Program-made: the position numbers and the translations under genes | Source of the DNA: an uncultured Muribaculaceae bacterium | GTDB lineage: Bacteria > Bacteroidota > Bacteroidia > Bacteroidales > Muribaculaceae | NCBI GenBank assembly: GCA_910585285.1 | Contig: CAJUDL010000018.1 | Coordinates: 1-64,000, forward strand | Reading direction: 5' to 3' | Length of the DNA stretch: 64,000 nt | Notes under the pieces: model-generated | Seen by the model: the letters and a program-made list of their open reading frames with translations, nothing else | Databases searched by the model: none | What the model was told of the DNA's origin: nothing | Shown: positions 51,176-60,311 of the stretch, piece by piece | Position numbering within the stretch: position 1 is the stretch's first letter | Layout of the letters: every line of letters starts with the position of its first letter

Positions 51176-53101
51176 ATGAGCATGAACAGACGATTATACG
51201 CAATTTCAATTGTGATTCTTCTCGCAATACTTTTCCCGGTTTGCGTATCGGCATTTACCACGCGCAATCTCCTGACTTCCCGCGCAACAAAGCCGGAACT
51301 CAGGTCGATGCTCGACACGGCTCGCAACAGGACTCTGTTTCCGCCGTATGCCGATCGCGAGGCGTGGGAGAAACTGCTTGGCAAAAACAAAGAGCCGTAT
51401 ATTGAGAATGGGGAGAAACGCCTGTCATACTCATGGCCGAGGGTCAACGCCACGGATTATCTTGAATTCCTGCGGAGCGGCAACCGCTCGGGCATGGAAA
51501 GCATCATAGCTGAGAACAATCGAGCTGTCACAGATTTGCTGATGGCAGAACTTGCTGAAGGGAAAGGGCGGTTTATTGACCAACTTGTCAACGGGGTCTA
51601 TGCGGGTGCCGAAATGACAACCTGGGCACTGAGCGCCCATATCCCCTCCCGAAACAACGGGAATGCAATCCAGCCTTACGATCGCCATATCATCGACCTC
51701 ACCGCAGGCGACATGGGAAACCTCTATTCGTGGGTGTACTATTTCATGAAACCTGAATTCGACAAGGTCGATCCCGAAATCAGCCGTCGTCTCCGCCACG
51801 AACTCAAATCACGCATCCTCGACGCTTATCTGGAGCAGAAAAACGTATGGTGGGATCCGCGAGAAAACTATGACGGACATATGCTCAACAACTGGACGCC
51901 ATGGTGCCTGAGCAATGTGCTTCTGACAGCGATGATTATCGAGGATGATCTCGACCGCTATGCCGATATCGCATACGACACAATGCTGTCGATGGACTGC
52001 TATCTCGGATACGTGAAGGGTGACGGCGCCTGCGAGGAGGGACCGGTCTACTGGAAACATGCTGCAGGGAAGACTCTCGACTATATCGACTTGATAAGTT
52101 TTGCAACCGGCGGGAGCATCGACATCCGCAAGGAGCAACTGATACGCGACATGGGCGAATACCCGGCACACGCATGGGTCGGCGACGGATGGATAGTGAA
52201 TTTTGCCGATGCCGCAGCAAGAGCGAATCTCGACTCGCGGCTCGCCTTCCGATACGGGAAAGCGGTCGACTCCGACCTGCTGAAGATTTTCGGGGCAATG
52301 CTCTACCGCATGGATCCGGCAATAAAAACCGGCAGCCTGTTTTCAATCCTTACCTCTCTCCCTATTGAGGAGGAAATAGGCAAATACGACAAGCCTTACA
52401 TTCGCCCCGACTACTCTTATTATCCCGAAACAGGGTTCTACGCAATGTCAACTCCCGGCGGATTATTCTTTGCGGCGAAAGGCGGAAACAACAACGAGAG
52501 CCATAACCACAACGATATCGGCACTTTCTCCGTATGGATGGAGGATTCTCCCATTATAATCGATGCCGGAGTGGGAACCTATACCCGCCAGACATTCGGC
52601 AAAGACCGCTACAAAATCTGGGCAATGCAAAGCGGATGGCACAATCTGCCTGTAATCAACGGGCAGGAACAATGTTTCGGCGCCCAATATCATGCTTCGG
52701 ATGTCAAGGCGCGCAAAGGTCGCTTCGAACTCAATCTGAAGGATGCCTACCCGGAATCGGCGGGAATAAAGTACTGGACACGCTCCTACAGCATCAAGGA
52801 CCGGCAGGTTACGATCGACGACCGTTTTGAGCTGACACATGCCGAGACTCCCAACACGATCAACTTTCTCACCCGTGGCGAGGCAAAGGTCGTTGCCCCC
52901 GGCAAGATAATTATCAAAACCGACGGAAAAGAAGCCCTTCTCACGTTTGATCCTACTCAATTTGAAAATTACATCATCAACCGGGTTCTCACAGACCCCA
53001 AATTCACCAATGTTTGGGGCAAGGAACTCCTGAAAATATCACTCACCTGCAAAAACAAAAAACTTAAAGATCATTACAAATTTTCTATTAAACAACAATA
53101 A
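51176..53101 (+). CDS. heparinase II/III-type polysaccharide lyase
   Basis: A 641-residue exported protein with signal peptide to about residue 25. The N-terminal (alpha/alpha) toroid (about 60-380) contains YDGHMLNNWTPWCLSNVLLTAMI and DGACEEGPVYWKHAAGKTLDYIDL. The C-terminal beta-sandwich begins near 410, with AAKGGNNNESHNHNDIGTFSVWMEDSPIIIDAGVGTYTRQTFG, the signature of the heparinase II/III superfamily. Such lyases cleave uronic-acid linkages by beta-elimination, producing the unsaturated ends used by GH88 in the same operon. The exact lyase family and substrate are not determined. Confidence 0.88.
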   Translation: MSMNRRLYAISIVILLAILFPVCVSAFTTRNLLTSRATKPELRSMLDTARNRTLFPPYADREAWEKLLGKNKEPYIENGEKRLSYSWPRVNATDYLEFLRSGNRSGMESIIAENNRAVTDLLMAELAEGKGRFIDQLVNGVYAGAEMTTWALSAHIPSRNNGNAIQPYDRHIIDLTAGDMGNLYSWVYYFMKPEFDKVDPEISRRLRHELKSRILDAYLEQKNVWWDPRENYDGHMLNNWTPWCLSNVLLTAMIIEDDLDRYADIAYDTMLSMDCYLGYVKGDGACEEGPVYWKHAAGKTLDYIDLISFATGGSIDIRKEQLIRDMGEYPAHAWVGDGWIVNFADAAARANLDSRLAFRYGKAVDSDLLKIFGAMLYRMDPAIKTGSLFSILTSLPIEEEIGKYDKPYIRPDYSYYPETGFYAMSTPGGLFFAAKGGNNNESHNHNDIGTFSVWMEDSPIIIDAGVGTYTRQTFGKDRYKIWAMQSGWHNLPVINGQEQCFGAQYHASDVKARKGRFELNLKDAYPESAGIKYWTRSYSIKDRQVTIDDRFELTHAETPNTINFLTRGEAKVVAPGKIIIKTDGKEALLTFDPTQFENYIINRVLTDPKFTNVWGKELLKISLTCKNKKLKDHYKFSIKQQ

Positions 53102-53133
53102 GTAAGTTTTTTACATAATTAAAATCAATTATT

Positions 53134-54249
53134 ATGAAAGCTAAATTTTTACTTCTTTCACTCGCTGCATTCGCGGCGTTGTCATCTTATGCTGATGACA
53201 CGGATTACACAAAAGCTATTCAAATCAAGCTCGTGAACGGTTCAGGTCTCGTTATCGGCGGCACAGACAAACCTATTCTCGTAGAGGAGGCTGACAATGA
53301 CGACAGCCAGGTGTTCTACATGGTTCAGTCTTCCCACTCCAACTGGGCAGACGGACGTCCCGCCACTTACCCCGGTTACTTCCTGGTTCAGAAATCCTCC
53401 GGTAAATATATAGTTGAAGCCTCCTATGACAATGATAAGAAATCCGGCACTCTGGTTTATGGAGACAAACCCGAATTCATCTCCAACGGCAACGGCAAAG
53501 AGCCGACATGCAAGGGTCATTGGGTTCCCAACGATAATGCCGCCAACCAGGGCGTAAGATTCCAGATCTCTCTCAATCAGGAGAGCCACAGATTCTGCGC
53601 CATCGACAAGGATAACAACCCTATTGACTCAGACATTCCTGACGCGCTCCTCGGCAAGGAGGTAGGTCTCTGCGGCACACCGGGACTCATGAGCACGGCT
53701 TTCGATTTTGTGCTTCATAACTATACCGGCGACATCTGGGTGCGTGGTTCCGGTCTGACAGGATCATCTGCCGGCTGGGAAACATCAAGTTCATTCAAAC
53801 TTGAAAAAGATGCGAGCAATCCCGGCGTATATTATCACAACAAACTGACAATCAGCAGCAGCAAGATGCTGAAAATATGCCTGCAGAATGACGCTGCAAA
53901 TTCATACATCCTCTGTCTGTCTCCTATCTACAACTCTGCACAGCTTATCCCCTTCACCGTAGGAGACATAGACGAATTCAAATTCGTGCCTTGGTCTTTC
54001 TACCATGCATGGCAGGTATCAAAGGATTTTGGGGTATACAACATCAGTCTCGACATGAACATGATGACTCTTACCGTCAACAAAGGTGAAGGTAATTACC
54101 AAGGTGGCAGCGGCGTTGCCGAAATCGAGGCAACAGACGACGCTCCCGCCCGCTATTACAACCTTCAGGGCGTTGAGGTCGCCAATCCCGAAAAAGGTGT
54201 CTTTATACGCGTGTCGGGCAACAAGGCAACCAAAGTGATCAAGCATTGA
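53134..54249 (+). CDS. two-module surface glycan-binding protein candidate, copy 2
   Basis: A 371-residue paralog of the 48068 protein. The first 20 residues are almost identical (MKAKFLLLSLAA...SSYA), and the DNA around the start codon matches over about 28 nt. Module A shows DNDDSQVFYMVQSSHSNWADGRPATYPGYFLVQKSSGKYIVE; module B shows GDIWVRGSGLTGSSAGWETSS and YNISLDMNMMTLTV. The tail is YYNLQGVEVANPEKGVFIRVSGNKATK. Residue 13 is Phe where copy 1 has Cys, so a lipoprotein signal is unlikely. It sits just before the second GH43. Confidence 0.72.
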   Translation: MKAKFLLLSLAAFAALSSYADDTDYTKAIQIKLVNGSGLVIGGTDKPILVEEADNDDSQVFYMVQSSHSNWADGRPATYPGYFLVQKSSGKYIVEASYDNDKKSGTLVYGDKPEFISNGNGKEPTCKGHWVPNDNAANQGVRFQISLNQESHRFCAIDKDNNPIDSDIPDALLGKEVGLCGTPGLMSTAFDFVLHNYTGDIWVRGSGLTGSSAGWETSSSFKLEKDASNPGVYYHNKLTISSSKMLKICLQNDAANSYILCLSPIYNSAQLIPFTVGDIDEFKFVPWSFYHAWQVSKDFGVYNISLDMNMMTLTVNKGEGNYQGGSGVAEIEATDDAPARYYNLQGVEVANPEKGVFIRVSGNKATKVIKH

Positions 54250-54254
54250 TACAA

Positions 54255-55235
54255 ATGAAATTCATCAGGCTGTTTATTATTTCGGCATTTGTCGCGACAT
54301 CGTGGGCTGCGGCGCAAGGCGACAATGAGACAAAATCCGCCGTAGAAACGGATTACCTCTATCTCGCCGACCCTACCATTATGCTCGACGGCAACTATTA
54401 CTACCTTTACGGCACTTCGCTCTCCACAGGCTTTCAGGCATATCGCTCGAAAGACCTGCTGAACTGGGAAGGTCCCTTAGGCAACATCGCCGGCAACTAC
54501 GCCTTGAAAAAAGGCGAGTCCTGCCATGTGCAGAAAAGGTTCTGGGCGCCGCAGGTGTTCAAGCACGATGGAAAGTATCACGTCTTCTATGCCGGAGACA
54601 ACTACCTGGTGCATGCCAAGGCCGATTCGCCGCTCGGTCCATTCAGGGAAACCTCGATGGAACCCATACCTTCGAAAGAACAGGAAATAGATCCTTTCGT
54701 GTTTTTCGACCGCGACGGCACGCCTTATATCTACTGGTCAAACCGTTATTCCGGCAGTCAGGATATCCTGGCTGCCAGAATGACCGCCGACCTTGAGGAG
54801 ATTGAGCGAGACACTCAGAAATTATGCTTTAAGACCGATCTGACAGGCTGGGAAATAGACAATCCGCGAAACCAAAAGATCGTTGAAGGTCCAGCTGTCA
54901 TCGAACACGACGGCACATACTACCTGCTCTATTCAGCCAACGGCTGCAACGACGTAGGGTATGCAATAGGAGTGGCGACGGCAAAATCTCCGCTGGGTCC
55001 GTGGAGAAAACCAATCCTTCCCATAATCTCCAAAGACGTGGTAAAAGAGAACGGTCCCGGTCACGGAGACATTTTTTATGACAAGGAGGGACGGCTGATG
55101 TATGTGTTTCACGTCCATCACGACAAGACAAAACCCTATCCTCGGCGCACAGCCGTGATAGAACTGCAGTTCAAAAACGGCAGGCTCCTGCCCAAAGCAG
55201 ACACTTTCAGACTGCTGGCCATAAAAAAGAATTGA
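54255..55235 (+). CDS. GH43 glycosidase, stand-alone copy
   Basis: A 326-residue exported GH43 enzyme. The start is placed at ATG 54255 (MKFIRLFIISAFVA); an in-frame TTG at 54246 overlaps the preceding stop. It keeps all three catalytic residues in ADPTIMLDG, EIDPFVFFDRDG and VEGPAVIEHDG. It is highly similar to the catalytic part of the 49201 enzyme but stops after the propeller, without binding modules or sorting tail. The binding protein encoded just upstream may replace the fused module. It is last in the operon and convergent with the regulator gene. Confidence 0.92.
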   Translation: MKFIRLFIISAFVATSWAAAQGDNETKSAVETDYLYLADPTIMLDGNYYYLYGTSLSTGFQAYRSKDLLNWEGPLGNIAGNYALKKGESCHVQKRFWAPQVFKHDGKYHVFYAGDNYLVHAKADSPLGPFRETSMEPIPSKEQEIDPFVFFDRDGTPYIYWSNRYSGSQDILAARMTADLEEIERDTQKLCFKTDLTGWEIDNPRNQKIVEGPAVIEHDGTYYLLYSANGCNDVGYAIGVATAKSPLGPWRKPILPIISKDVVKENGPGHGDIFYDKEGRLMYVFHVHHDKTKPYPRRTAVIELQFKNGRLLPKADTFRLLAIKKN

Positions 55236-55298
55236 GACAATTAGAAGTTGCCGTCGCCCGCGACTGCAACCAAGGTAAAAATTAAGGTAAATTTTGTT

Positions 55299-58200
55299 TT
55301 AGTTCGAGTTGTTTTTATATTGCTGGGGCGAAACGCCGAATTGTTTCTTGAAACAACGCCGGAAATAATCAGTTCCTGAAAAGCCTGACAAATCAGCTAC
55401 CTCTGCAATATTCAACTGCGGCTGCGTTTTCAAAAGCGTAGCCGCAAATTTTAGGCGGTGAATCATGATGAAGTTGTTGGGCGTCATTCCCGACAGGCTT
55501 TTGAATTTATTGAAAAACACAGTGCGCGACAAGCCCAATTCACGGCATATGAACGCAATATCCAGATCAATATCACTTATATGCTTGTCGATGATGGCTG
55601 TGGTGCGTTTCAACAGATTCCGGTCTATCGAACCTATACCCGACAAATCAATCTGCGATAAAGGCTTATGCTGAAAGCTTTCATGCAGCAACCGCCTATT
55701 GCGCAATAGATTCTGCACGCGCTCGATAAGCAACGATGTGTCAAACGGTTTGGTGATGTATTCATCGGCATTAGCCTGTAGTCCCTCCAACTGTGATTGT
55801 GTGGCTCCAAGCGCTGTGAGCAACACAACGGGTATATGACACAATTGAATGTCGCTCTTTATATTCCGGCACATCTGAGTTCCGCTCATCACCGGCATCA
55901 TCACATCTGAAACAATAATGTCGGGATTGAATTCCTGCGCCTTTGCAAGACCTTCAGCACCATCAGCTGCAACTTCAGTGCGGTAAAACCGCACAAAAAT
56001 TCTCTCCAGATTGTAACGCAATTCCGCATTGTCTTCCACTATCAGTATAAGCGGTTTCTCTTCATCTGATCCGGAAACAATTGCTTTCTCTTTATCGCCT
56101 ACTGTCGGCTCTTCTTCAGGCTTTACTTCTACCGGTGCAGTTTCATCCCGCATGCCTTCCGTATCATCAACCTCATATGAATCAAACAACACGTTGCTAT
56201 CGGCGGCATACGCTTCTTTTGTAGCGGGAATAACAACCGTGAATGTACTCCCCTTCTCCGGAGAACTAACCACCGACAATTCTCCATGATGACTTTCGAC
56301 AATCGACTTTGCATATGCGAGCCCTATCCCCGTTGTGTGGGAATCAGGGCTGTCGTTAAGGTGACTCTTTGATGTTCCGTTATAGAACCTGTCGAAAATA
56401 TAAGGCAGATCGCTCTCCGAAATACCTTTACCGGTGTCCGAGACACTGAACACCAGTCTCCCCTCGTTGTCCGTGGCAACACTGCACGTAATGCGGCTGC
56501 CGTCGGGCGAATACTTGAAAGCATTTGATATTAGGTTGACAATCACCTTTTTCATCAAATCCACATCATAGTATCCATACGGATCTTCATCGGGTATATT
56601 CACCATGAATGTTATGCAACGTTTTGTGGCATGATCCACAAATGGCAATGCAGCACCTTGCAGAAGCATGGAGGCGTTATGACGCCCGATATGCATTTTC
56701 TGATAATTCTGAGAGAATTTGCGGAATTCCAATAATTGTGTAATAAGTCCGCTCAATTGCTTCGACTGCCGACGTATTCTTGAAAGCTCGTCGGTAAGTT
56801 CGACATTTCCTTTATATTTCGCCAAAAGCAGATCGACATGGCTCATAATCAATGTCAGAGGAGTCTGGAATTCATGGCTGACATTGGTGAAGAAAACCAA
56901 TTTCTCATGAGTGACTTCCTCGATACGCTCTTTCTCCTCCTGCTCCTTACGCAGCGATGATTTAAGGCGACGCGCACTGCGGACCTTGTGAACAACAAGC
57001 CATGTTGTGCCTCCCACTATTACGAAATAAATCAGCCACGCCCACCACGTGTCATACCATGCGTGGCGCACCTTGACATCCAAAGTGATTTCATCGTCGC
57101 TGCCTAAAATGCGGGCATGAAGGCGATAGCTTCCTGGAGAAAGAGATGTGTAGTGTATCTCTCCTTTGTCGGTCGATTGCCATTTGTTGTCAATGCCATC
57201 GAGCTTATACTCTATAATCGGACATCCGGTAGAGACGCTGTAATCACGAATGCCAAGATCAATGGTGAGACTGTTGTTATTATGCGGAAGGGTTATGGTT
57301 GTGGCATAAGGAAGAGAACAGTCTATAATCCCGTCCTTTGAATCGGGAGAGACATTATGCCCGTTGACCTTGATATTGGAAAAATAGATCTTTTCCTTGT
57401 CTCCCACATCACCACTGCTTTGAAAGATATTGCGGTTCATGCGCGTTATACCGACTGTGCTCCCTACAAGTATTTCCCCGTTGTCGAGAACTCTGAGCGC
57501 ACATTCACTGACTATGTGAGAATCCGGGAAATAGTTGGAAAACGCTATCTGATCTATGTTCCCGTTGACATCTATCTTCACGATATGATTTTGTGTGAGA
57601 CAATAGAGATTACCATCCTTGTCGCGCGTGAGATTATAGCAATAACTGTCTGATATTTTCTCTCCTTCAGTGTCTATGCGTATCCACTTATTTTTGTAGT
57701 CTGGGAAGAATAGAATACCTGAACCTTTTGTGCCAACGGATAACCCCTTGGCAGTGCAACTGATTGCACTCATGGAGGAGGAATTATGTCTGAAATCTGC
57801 GAAAACCTCACAGCGGGAATCAGGCTTCTCCGGATTTTTAATACGATAGATCATATTGCCGTCATAGTTTATGACGTAAATATCTCCTTTCGAATCCAAA
57901 TCCAATTTATAAGGAGACTGAGGAGAATCGATGTGATCTATTTCTCCTGAATCGAGATTCATTCTCAAAATCCCTTCACGCGACGTAATATAGAGATTGC
58001 GACCATAAATTTTCAAGTCATGAATGACATTCCCCGGATTGTTTTTCAGACTTGCATTATCTATCAGATTGGTTATCTTATTGTTGTCAATATCATAAAT
58101 CGACAGGCCTCCCATATGTGTCCCGATATAAAGTTTGTTGGTTAGGCTGTCAATAACCATTGTCTTGATGTTATCCTGACGAAGTGCCACATCTCCGTTT

Positions 58201-59348
58201 ATTGTGGAAAGACGTTTGAGTATATTCCAGTTTCTGTCGACACATGTCACACCCGAGCCATCGGCTCCAAACCAAAGCCTTCCGTCGCGGTCAACCGCCA
58301 TATCTATGACGAAAGAGGTGTTGAGCCCGGCATGGATATCTTTGCGATAGTTGAAGTTTACGAACAACTCGTTTCGAGGAGTAAAATAATTGGCACCACC
58401 ATAGTATGTGCCGACCCATATGTTGCCGATACGGTCGCAGAACATTCCGAATATGGAGCTGTGGGCAAGCACTCCGACATTGGCTGGAATCTCCACATGC
58501 CGGGTCTGACCGGTGGATGGATCGTAACAGAATATTCCGGTAAACGAGCCATACCAGATCTTCCCTTCCAGATCTTCGATGGCATTGCGGCTCTGAATTG
58601 ACCCGGCGGCTTTCCATCCCACTGAAGGCACAGACACCTGCTGCGGTTCCTTTTCGCCGGAACGCAATCTATACAAACCACCATATTTCGCACTGATCCA
58701 CAGCGAGCCATCGCTGCCGACAAGTGTTGACTGAATCGGTTTATTACGCATCAGCGTGCGCTCCGCACCGGTCTTCTTGTCAAAAATATGTAGTCCCAAA
58801 TCGTTGCTGACATAGAAAGATTTGTTATCCGCCGAAAGGTGATTGTTGTCGGGCGGAAGATGCATGGGAAACAGATAGCTTATACGGTCATCGCCGGCTG
58901 TCTTGACTATCAGCGAATCACCCGTAATAAAATATATTGACCCGCCGTGGCTGGCAATGGCCTTTACATTCCCAGCATCGGTGAATCTGCTGAACCGGTC
59001 TTTCTTCAAATCAAACTTGATGATATCGCCGTCGATATGTAGAAACATATTGCCAACCGAATCGGGATAAATTCCGTGCACAAAATTTCCAATCCATACT
59101 TTATTCTTTGGATCGTCAGGATTTTCAACAAATCCTTTATACGACCGTATTGTCATTCCGTCATAGATATTGACACCCTCGCGGGTTCCTAACCATATAC
59201 GTCCGATTTTGTCTTGGGAAATAGACATGACAGAAAGGTGGCTCAAGCCATCGTCAAGTGTCAGGTGTCGAAAATACTCAGCCTTAATCAACAATGGGAA
59301 GGTGAGTAATATTATAATGGATAATATGCGCTGTAAAAAGTTGGTCAT
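55299..59348 (-). CDS. hybrid two-component system regulator
   Basis: A 1349-residue inner-membrane sensor that combines both partners of a two-component system. After the signal peptide (1-23), a periplasmic pair of seven-bladed propellers (about 25-680, many IGRIWLGTREGVNIYDG-type repeats) and a Y_Y_Y domain (about 700-770) bind the oligosaccharide signal. A membrane helix (about 775-800) leads to HisKA with H825 (NVSHEFQTPLTL), HATPase, a receiver with D1148 (VSDVMMPVMSG), and a C-terminal AraC-type HTH (SGFSGTDYFRRCFKKQFGVSPQQY). It almost certainly controls the adjacent polysaccharide locus. A promoter lies only 4 nt upstream of the start codon. Confidence 0.96.
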   Translation of the reverse strand: MTNFLQRILSIIILLTFPLLIKAEYFRHLTLDDGLSHLSVMSISQDKIGRIWLGTREGVNIYDGMTIRSYKGFVENPDDPKNKVWIGNFVHGIYPDSVGNMFLHIDGDIIKFDLKKDRFSRFTDAGNVKAIASHGGSIYFITGDSLIVKTAGDDRISYLFPMHLPPDNNHLSADNKSFYVSNDLGLHIFDKKTGAERTLMRNKPIQSTLVGSDGSLWISAKYGGLYRLRSGEKEPQQVSVPSVGWKAAGSIQSRNAIEDLEGKIWYGSFTGIFCYDPSTGQTRHVEIPANVGVLAHSSIFGMFCDRIGNIWVGTYYGGANYFTPRNELFVNFNYRKDIHAGLNTSFVIDMAVDRDGRLWFGADGSGVTCVDRNWNILKRLSTINGDVALRQDNIKTMVIDSLTNKLYIGTHMGGLSIYDIDNNKITNLIDNASLKNNPGNVIHDLKIYGRNLYITSREGILRMNLDSGEIDHIDSPQSPYKLDLDSKGDIYVINYDGNMIYRIKNPEKPDSRCEVFADFRHNSSSMSAISCTAKGLSVGTKGSGILFFPDYKNKWIRIDTEGEKISDSYCYNLTRDKDGNLYCLTQNHIVKIDVNGNIDQIAFSNYFPDSHIVSECALRVLDNGEILVGSTVGITRMNRNIFQSSGDVGDKEKIYFSNIKVNGHNVSPDSKDGIIDCSLPYATTITLPHNNNSLTIDLGIRDYSVSTGCPIIEYKLDGIDNKWQSTDKGEIHYTSLSPGSYRLHARILGSDDEITLDVKVRHAWYDTWWAWLIYFVIVGGTTWLVVHKVRSARRLKSSLRKEQEEKERIEEVTHEKLVFFTNVSHEFQTPLTLIMSHVDLLLAKYKGNVELTDELSRIRRQSKQLSGLITQLLEFRKFSQNYQKMHIGRHNASMLLQGAALPFVDHATKRCITFMVNIPDEDPYGYYDVDLMKKVIVNLISNAFKYSPDGSRITCSVATDNEGRLVFSVSDTGKGISESDLPYIFDRFYNGTSKSHLNDSPDSHTTGIGLAYAKSIVESHHGELSVVSSPEKGSTFTVVIPATKEAYAADSNVLFDSYEVDDTEGMRDETAPVEVKPEEEPTVGDKEKAIVSGSDEEKPLILIVEDNAELRYNLERIFVRFYRTEVAADGAEGLAKAQEFNPDIIVSDVMMPVMSGTQMCRNIKSDIQLCHIPVVLLTALGATQSQLEGLQANADEYITKPFDTSLLIERVQNLLRNRRLLHESFQHKPLSQIDLSGIGSIDRNLLKRTTAIIDKHISDIDLDIAFICRELGLSRTVFFNKFKSLSGMTPNNFIMIHRLKFAATLLKTQPQLNIAEVADLSGFSGTDYFRRCFKKQFGVSPQQYKNNSN

Positions 59349-59352
59349 GTTA

Positions 59353-59384
59353 CAAATATAGTCTTTTTTTTCGACACTACCAAC
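59353..59384 (-). promoter_or_regulatory. promoter giving a leaderless regulator mRNA
   Basis: On the minus strand GTTG (59381-59384), 20 nt, TATATTTG (59353-59360). The ATG of the regulator gene begins only 4 nt after the -7 box, so transcription would start at or next to the start codon. Confidence 0.72.
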
Positions 59385-59387
59385 TGT

Positions 59388-60260
59388 TTAAGAGCCGAGG
59401 ATCAGCAAGAGTAGGCTGACGAGGAGGATGCCAAGGTCGATGAGTTTCTGGCGCACGTGGCGTTCGTGGAGCACAAGCACACCATAGGCAAACGATACGA
59501 GCACACTTCCTCGCCTTATCATCGACACTACGGATATCATCGAATCGGGCTGCGACAGGCAGTAGAAATAAGCTATGTCGGCAGCCGTGAGGAAGACGGA
59601 TATTCCAAGTATCGACCAGCGCCATTGAAATTTACCGCCGGCATTCCCGGTCTGCATCAGCACCAACAGAATTATCCCCATTATGATCATCTGGTAGAGG
59701 GAATACCATGCCTGCACTTCCAAGGGTTCGTAACTGCGCAGCAAATATTTGTCATACAGAGCGCTGACGGCTCCAAGTGTCGTGGCACCGATTGCCATCC
59801 ACAGCCATTTGCTGCGTTTCAGCGAGAAACCTTCCGATGCCCCGATTCTGCTTATCATGAAGAGCGATGCGAAACCAAGCAGAATACCGCACCATTGCAG
59901 CAGGTTAAGCCTTTCGCCAAACACCAGCAATGCCCCGACAAGCACTATCACAGGCCGCGATGCGTTGATTGGACCCTGGATTGTGAGGGGAAGATGTTTG
60001 ATGGAGAAATACCCGAGGATCCATGAACTCAACACTATCACGGCTTTGAGTGCAATCTGCAGATGTCCGACAATGGTATTGTTAAGCCCGAAACCGCCAT
60101 CGACAAGATTCAGTATGATCACGGGCGACATCAGCAGCGTGCCGAAGAGAGTGTTAAGCAAAAGCACAGTCGGCACGTTGTTATCACGTACCGACCGTTT
60201 CTTCATTATGTCATAAAATCCCAGCCCGAGAGCCGAGCATACCGCAAGCAGTATCCACAT
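59388..60260 (-). CDS. EamA-family (DMT) transporter
   Basis: A 290-residue inner-membrane protein with ten helices. The repeats are seen in the opening MWILLAVCSALGLGFYDIMKKRSVRDNNVP, the end of repeat one at ASRPVIVLVGALLVFGERLNLLQWCGILLGFASLFMISR, and repeat two from SKWLWMAIGATTLGAVSALYDKYLLR. The cytoplasmic KKRSVRDN loop is typical. The substrate is unknown; its place beside the regulator suggests but does not prove a role in sugar or metabolite movement. Confidence 0.88.
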   Translation of the reverse strand: MWILLAVCSALGLGFYDIMKKRSVRDNNVPTVLLLNTLFGTLLMSPVIILNLVDGGFGLNNTIVGHLQIALKAVIVLSSWILGYFSIKHLPLTIQGPINASRPVIVLVGALLVFGERLNLLQWCGILLGFASLFMISRIGASEGFSLKRSKWLWMAIGATTLGAVSALYDKYLLRSYEPLEVQAWYSLYQMIIMGIILLVLMQTGNAGGKFQWRWSILGISVFLTAADIAYFYCLSQPDSMISVVSMIRRGSVLVSFAYGVLVLHERHVRQKLIDLGILLVSLLLLILGS

Positions 60261-60311
60261 ATTTTACCGCTTTAATCCATTGAACATTACCCATTCCACA
60301 TTAAACATTCT

